64,000 bases of DNA, taken from assembly GCF_964019515.1 (NCBI RefSeq), contig NZ_OZ026452.1, forward strand, positions 620,001 to 684,000. The letters run 5' to 3'. The translations under genes were made by a program, and so were the position numbers. Of the stretch, positions 60,252 to 64,000 are shown in pieces; the stretch's first letter is position 1, and every line of letters starts with the position of its first letter. The stretch comes from Serratia symbiotica (Periphyllus acericola) (GTDB taxonomy: Bacteria > Pseudomonadota > Gammaproteobacteria > Enterobacterales > Enterobacteriaceae). Under the pieces are notes generated by a model. That model ran no database searches, had not been told where the DNA came from, and saw only the letters and a list, made by a program, of their open reading frames with translations.

Positions 60252-61328
60252 TCAACGGTGCCAGTAGCTTTTCTGCGCCTTTTTCACCTTCACCAAATAA
60301 CGGCGTGACTCGGCGGCTGGATGCTGGGTAGCCAGCATCTGATACACCTCGGCGGGTTGCATGCCGTTGATAATGCTAACCGCACGGCTTCTGGTGCTGG
60401 AAAATACCCGCAGCACACTGCCTGCGCCGCCGTTATAAGCGGTGATCACCGCATAGCGATGAGAGGCCGGGTTCTGAATACCGCCCAGATAGTTGTTCTG
60501 CAATAGTGCCAGATAAGCGGTACCGGTATCAATGTTGTTTTCTGGATCGAACAGGTAGCTGCGGCTCGGTTTGCCCCATTTACCCTGCATTTGGAACACA
60601 TCTTTGCCAGCGGTATGCTGCACCACCTGCATCAGGCCCAACGCGTCTGAGCCGCTCACCGCATACGGGTTAAAGCTCGATTCTATCTGCATGATCGCCA
60701 GGATCAGCGACGACTCTACACCGTACTTCTCCGATGCCTTGCGTACCATCGGCAAGTATTTGTGCGCTCGTTTGTCCAGGTGATTTGACACCAGTTGGAT
60801 GGTGATCGCGTAGATCACATGCAAGCCAGAGGTGCGTTTTTGTAGTTTAGTTTGCAGCAGATCATCGGCAAAGTGTGCTGCTCGCCATTCCCAGCGGATG
60901 GGCGATCCTTTGTTATCCAGAACTTGACCATAGAGGAACGGTTCTTGGCTCATCTGAATATCGTTGACATCGGAATAGAGATCGATAGAACCAGGATCGT
61001 CCCCCATCATCAAGGTGCTGATGATCGCCTGACGCAAATATGCAGCCGGATCGTTTGTAGCGATGGTTTCAATGGTAATAGTACCAGAATTAAAGTTGAT
61101 ATGGCTGCGGGTCTGATACTGCTCGGTGTATTTGACATAATCTTTCGGCCCGGCGATCAGAACCTCGTTCATGCCCCAAATATTCTCGATATTGTGGGCA
61201 AATTGGCCGATCAGTATATCGAAACCGTTGGTGTCTTTGATCCAGGCTTGATTGATTTGATCACTTTTTTTGCCGGAACAGGCGATCAGCAACAGCGCTA
61301 TCACCAGCAAAGCTAACGTTTTTTTCAT
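60252..61328 (-). CDS. mltC: Membrane-bound lytic murein transglycosylase C
   Basis: MltC cleaves peptidoglycan to 1,6-anhydromuropeptides at the periplasmic face of the outer membrane. The 358-residue precursor opens [20 protein letters not shown] with a lipobox (LIAC), so it is a lipoprotein. The SLT domain near residues 200-320 contains [20 protein letters not shown], with the catalytic Glu, and [17 protein letters not shown]. Length is equal to that in enterics. Its end overlaps the region where the antiporter N-terminus would have been. Confidence 0.95.
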   Translation of the reverse strand: MKKTLALLVIALLLIACSGKKSDQINQAWIKDTNGFDILIGQFAHNIENIWGMNEVLIAGPKDYVKYTEQYQTRSHINFNSGTITIETIATNDPAAYLRQAIISTLMMGDDPGSIDLYSDVNDIQMSQEPFLYGQVLDNKGSPIRWEWRAAHFADDLLQTKLQKRTSGLHVIYAITIQLVSNHLDKRAHKYLPMVRKASEKYGVESSLILAIMQIESSFNPYAVSGSDALGLMQVVQHTAGKDVFQMQGKWGKPSRSYLFDPENNIDTGTAYLALLQNNYLGGIQNPASHRYAVITAYNGGAGSVLRVFSSTRSRAVSIINGMQPAEVYQMLATQHPAAESRRYLVKVKKAQKSYWHR

Positions 61329-61355
61329 TTTATTAACGCCGTATAAGCTAAAAAT

Positions 61356-61556
61356 TATACCCTAAATAATTCGAGTTGCAGGAAAGCAACAACGCAGCGA
61401 CAAATCGGTCGGGAAGCGATTTGAACAGCGCATGCGCTGGGCCATAGGCTAAACCTCAGGAATGAGTTTCATTAATTCCCAGGCGCTAACACCCGTCAGT
61501 GACTGGGGTGAGAGAGGATAGCTCACGTACAGGCAACTTGATGTATCACGGGTATA
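61356..61556. repeat. 201-bp dispersed repeat with inverted ends
   Basis: The stretch begins TATACCCTAAATAATTCGAG and ends with GCAACTTGATGTATCACGGG then TATA, and its ends pair imperfectly over ~25 bases (TACCC, AGTTGC). It resembles the small non-coding repeats of Serratia, Yersinia and Photorhabdus with a TACCCTAAATAATTCGAGTT end. It lies between mltC and yggX and encodes no protein. Confidence 0.55.
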
Positions 61557-61583
61557 TAAAAGTAAAGCATGGCCACAACAATA

Positions 61584-61856
61584 TTATTCGCTGGGTGGTG
61601 TATAGCCTTCGATGTGCACATCGTGCCCTTCAAACAGGAATTTGATCATCTCTTGCTCCAGCAGTTTGCGGTCATCAAGTTTCATCATGTTCAGTTTTTT
61701 CTCATTGATCAGCATAGTTTGCTTCTTCATCCATTCTCCCCATGCTTCTTTGGATATTTCGTCAAAGATACGCTTGCCGACATCCCCCGGATAAAGCTGA
61801 AAATCCTGCCCTTCGGCATCGCACTGTAGGAAGGTACAAAAAATGGTGCGGCTCAT
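61584..61856 (-). CDS. yggX: YggX, iron-sulfur cluster protection protein
   Basis: The 90-residue protein starts [20 protein letters not shown], with a conserved Cys near residue 7, and contains [20 protein letters not shown], the family signature. YggX helps protect labile Fe-S clusters from oxidants and may be involved in iron trafficking. It follows mutY by one base of non-coding DNA, as in other enterics, and is intact. Confidence 0.94.
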   Translation of the reverse strand: MSRTIFCTFLQCDAEGQDFQLYPGDVGKRIFDEISKEAWGEWMKKQTMLINEKKLNMMKLDDRKLLEQEMIKFLFEGHDVHIEGYTPPSE

Positions 61857-61857
61857 G

Positions 61858-62940
61858 CTAATTCCTCATCAATGGCGATAAATTTTGTAGTCTTGGAGAC
61901 TGCTTTTCCAACAGTTGCAACAGGCGATCAACCGGTGCTGCCAGCCCGATCGATGGCGGCTGTGCTAAGTTATACCAGAGACCTGCTCCCTCATCCATGC
62001 CGCCACCCACCGCGCTAATTTCCAGCCACATCGGCACGATATCAAGATAAAAGTGACTAAATATATGGCGAAATGCACTTAGCTTTTCCATGCGGTTGCT
62101 TTTCACACCGCGTTGTTGCAGCCAGAAGGCCAAACCATCCCGTTCGCTGAACTGCGGGAAGCAGAACAAACCGCCCCATAGCCCAACCGCTGGGCGCTGT
62201 TCCAACAACACGCTTTCGCCGTGTTGCAGCAATAAAAAGTAGGCGGTTTTTTCCGGTAGGGTTTGCTTTGGCTTCTTGCCGGGGTATTTTGCCCAGTTGT
62301 GATTAGTATAGGCGATGCAACCAACGTTGAGTGGGCAAAGCTCGCACTTGGGTTTGGTGCGGGTACACACCATGGCCCCCAGATCCATCATCGCCTGGTT
62401 GAACTGGCCGACATCCTGAGCTGGGGTAACCTCTTCGCTGATCGTCCACAGCCGGTTCTCGACCGTTTTTGTGCCGGGCCATCCCTCCACCGCATAGCAG
62501 CGAGCCAACACGCGCTTCACATTGCCATCAAGGATCGGATAGTGCTGGCCGAGCGCCAACGACAATACGGCACCCGCAGTGGAACGGCCAATGCCGGGCA
62601 AAGCGGCAATGTCTGCATAGGTAGTCGGGAATTCGCCGCTATGCTGCACGACAATAGCCTGCGCCGCTTTGTGCAAATTGCGCGCGCGGGCATAGTATCC
62701 CAGGCCAGTCCATATATGCAGCACTTCGTCCAGCGGAGCCTCAGCCAGCGCGCGCACATTGGGAAAACGTGCCATAAACCGCTGAAAATAAGGAATGACG
62801 GTGGCAACCTGAGTCTGCTGCAACATCACCTCAGAGAGCCATACCTGATAGGCGGTTTTATCAAGCTGCCATGGCAGGGTTTTGCGACCATAGCGTTGGT
62901 ACCAGCTAAGCACCACCGATGAGAACTGTTGTGCTTGCAT
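61858..62940 (-). CDS. mutY: Adenine DNA glycosylase
   Basis: MutY removes adenine opposite 8-oxoguanine. The ATG at 62940 gives 360 residues starting [37 protein letters not shown] holds the catalytic Glu near residue 37. The helix-hairpin-helix and catalytic Asp lie in [18 protein letters not shown] and [13 protein letters not shown]. The cluster ligands follow the C-x6-C-x2-C-x5-C pattern in [17 protein letters not shown]. The C-terminal Nudix-like lesion-recognition domain is complete. Retention matters, as repair genes are often lost in symbionts. Confidence 0.96.
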   Translation of the reverse strand: MQAQQFSSVVLSWYQRYGRKTLPWQLDKTAYQVWLSEVMLQQTQVATVIPYFQRFMARFPNVRALAEAPLDEVLHIWTGLGYYARARNLHKAAQAIVVQHSGEFPTTYADIAALPGIGRSTAGAVLSLALGQHYPILDGNVKRVLARCYAVEGWPGTKTVENRLWTISEEVTPAQDVGQFNQAMMDLGAMVCTRTKPKCELCPLNVGCIAYTNHNWAKYPGKKPKQTLPEKTAYFLLLQHGESVLLEQRPAVGLWGGLFCFPQFSERDGLAFWLQQRGVKSNRMEKLSAFRHIFSHFYLDIVPMWLEISAVGGGMDEGAGLWYNLAQPPSIGLAAPVDRLLQLLEKQSPRLQNLSPLMRN

Positions 62941-63120
62941 CATGAGCAGATTCGATATCCGGCAAAAAAATGAATCAAGATTGCAACATAGAGTCAGGAT
63001 GCTGTAAACCGGAACTTTCCAACACCGTAAGGCAAGCATTAAGATGAATACTTGCTAAAGCAAGGTATCTTTGCATAATGCGCCTTTTCCTAATTGGCAG
63101 CCAAATAGACAGAAAACACT

Positions 63121-63840
63121 ATGATTAATGACGTCATCTCCCCGGAATTTGATCAAAATGGCCGCAAGATGCGCCGTATCCGTAGTTTTGTCCGCCGCCA
63201 AGGGCGGTTGACCAAAGGCCAGCAGCAGGCATTGGACAACTATTGGCCGGTAATGGGCGTAGAGTATCAGGCTGAACCCGTCGAGATCGCCGCATTGTTT
63301 GGCCGAAACGCGCCAACGGTACTCGAGATCGGCTTTGGCATGGGCGCTTCGCTAGTAACCATGGCAGGCAACAACCCGCAACAGAACTTTTTGGGGATAG
63401 AAGTGCATTTGCCGGGTGTAGGTGCTTGCCTGGCGGATGCCCACGCGGTCAAACTGAGCAACCTGCGTGTGATGTGTCACGACGCGGTTGAGGTGATGCA
63501 GAATATGATCCCGGAAAGTTCGTTGGACATGGTGCAGTTGTTCTTCCCCGATCCGTGGCACAAAGCGCGCCACAATAAACGCCGGATCGTCCAGTCCCCC
63601 TTTGTTAAGCTGGTGCTGCGCAAACTGAAAATGGGTGGCGTCTTCCATATGGCGACTGACTGGCAAACTTATGCAGAACATATTTTAGAAGTGATGAACG
63701 GAGTCACAGGCTACCGTAATCTTTCCAGTGATAATGATTACCTGACGCGCCCGGATACGCGTCCGCTGACAAAATTTGAATTACGTGGCCAACGCCTGGG
63801 ACATGGCGTCTGGGATTTGATGTTTGAGAGGAGAAAATAA
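63121..63840 (+). CDS. trmB: tRNA (guanine-N7-)-methyltransferase
   Basis: TrmB makes m7G46 in the variable loop of tRNAs using SAM. The 239-residue protein has [18 protein letters not shown] (SAM motif I) near residue 65 and [18 protein letters not shown] near residue 140, the catalytic and tRNA-binding signature. Length is the E. coli one. It diverges from mutY and overlaps yggL by one base (TAATG). Confidence 0.96.
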   Translation: MINDVISPEFDQNGRKMRRIRSFVRRQGRLTKGQQQALDNYWPVMGVEYQAEPVEIAALFGRNAPTVLEIGFGMGASLVTMAGNNPQQNFLGIEVHLPGVGACLADAHAVKLSNLRVMCHDAVEVMQNMIPESSLDMVQLFFPDPWHKARHNKRRIVQSPFVKLVLRKLKMGGVFHMATDWQTYAEHILEVMNGVTGYRNLSSDNDYLTRPDTRPLTKFELRGQRLGHGVWDLMFERRK

Positions 63841-64000
63841 TGGCTAAGAAACGCAGTCGTCGTTTACGCAAGAAGTTACACATAGAAGAGTTTCAGGAAA
63901 TGGGTTTTTCGGTAGCATGGCGCTTCACCGAAGGCACTGCCGTTGAGGACATCGATAATACGCTGGACGCGTTTATCGACGAAGCGATCGAACTAAACGG
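63840..64000 (+). CDS. yggL: YggL (DUF469), partial at the window end
   Basis: The first 53 codons are seen: [20 protein letters not shown] then MGFSVAWRF, the basic start of YggL. The start overlaps the trmB stop. E. coli YggL is ~108 residues, so about half is outside the window. YggL has been connected with 50S ribosomal subunits. Confidence 0.9.
   Translation, partial: MAKKRSRRLRKKLHIEEFQEMGFSVAWRFTEGTAVEDIDNTLDAFIDEAIELN

Noticed and set aside
62263..62922. Plus-strand open frame of 219 codons
   Set aside because: Antisense to mutY, no start signal and no family match.

Overview
The window looks like the chromosome of a Serratia-type enterobacterium in an early-to-middle stage of genome reduction, most like the aphid symbiont Serratia symbiotica. 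This is inferred from enteric gene content and gene order; no search was run. Housekeeping genes (his operon, gnd, dcd, udk, asmA, aceEF-lpd, acnB, fumA, mutY, trmB) are full length. Alongside them are many pseudogenes (mrp, pdhR, sprT, a CPA1 antiporter gene, wzm, wzt, O-antigen glycosyltransferases), defective IS903-group elements and blocks of genes that are normally far apart. No tRNA, rRNA or CRISPR array was seen.

Layout: 1-3.4 kb holds a lipopolysaccharide core fragment (a GT4 glycosyltransferase, a heptosyltransferase, a polysaccharide deacetylase and a truncated second heptosyltransferase). 3.35-5.26 kb is an accessory pocket between two IS903-derived palindromic remnants, with DUF29, DUF2442 and frameshifted DUF4160 genes. 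5.4-12.7 kb is the complete histidine operon hisLGDCBHAFI with its attenuator. gnd (6-phosphogluconate dehydrogenase) converges on it and shares a bidirectional terminator.

14.4-35.6 kb is an O-polysaccharide cluster transcribed on the minus strand from a JUMPStart/ops element: manC, manB, wzm, wzt, methyltransferase, a two-domain glycosyltransferase, gmd, rmd, two GT4 genes, then gnd. The content (GDP-mannose synthesis, gmd/rmd, an ABC exporter, GT4 enzymes) suggests a D-rhamnan or D-mannan type polymer. manC, manB and gmd are intact. wzm, wzt, the methyltransferase, the large glycosyltransferase and rmd are destroyed. The most striking feature is a head-to-tail array of six 1,696-bp units (15,271-25,550) plus a 104-bp partial seventh. 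Each unit carries a complete copy of the same 377-aa glycosyltransferase, the 3' third of rmd and the 5' end of the next glycosyltransferase gene.

36-44 kb: a defective IS903-type element with a 9-bp target duplication, then yegH, asmA, dcd, udk and a decayed mrp. A second defective IS copy without target duplication joins mrp to acnB, which suggests an IS-mediated rearrangement. 44-57.8 kb is central metabolism: acnB, lpd, aceF (two lipoyl domains), aceE, a frameshifted pdhR with its operator retained, aroP and fumA. 58-64 kb holds degraded sprT and antiporter genes, then mltC, yggX, mutY, trmB and yggL in their usual enteric order.
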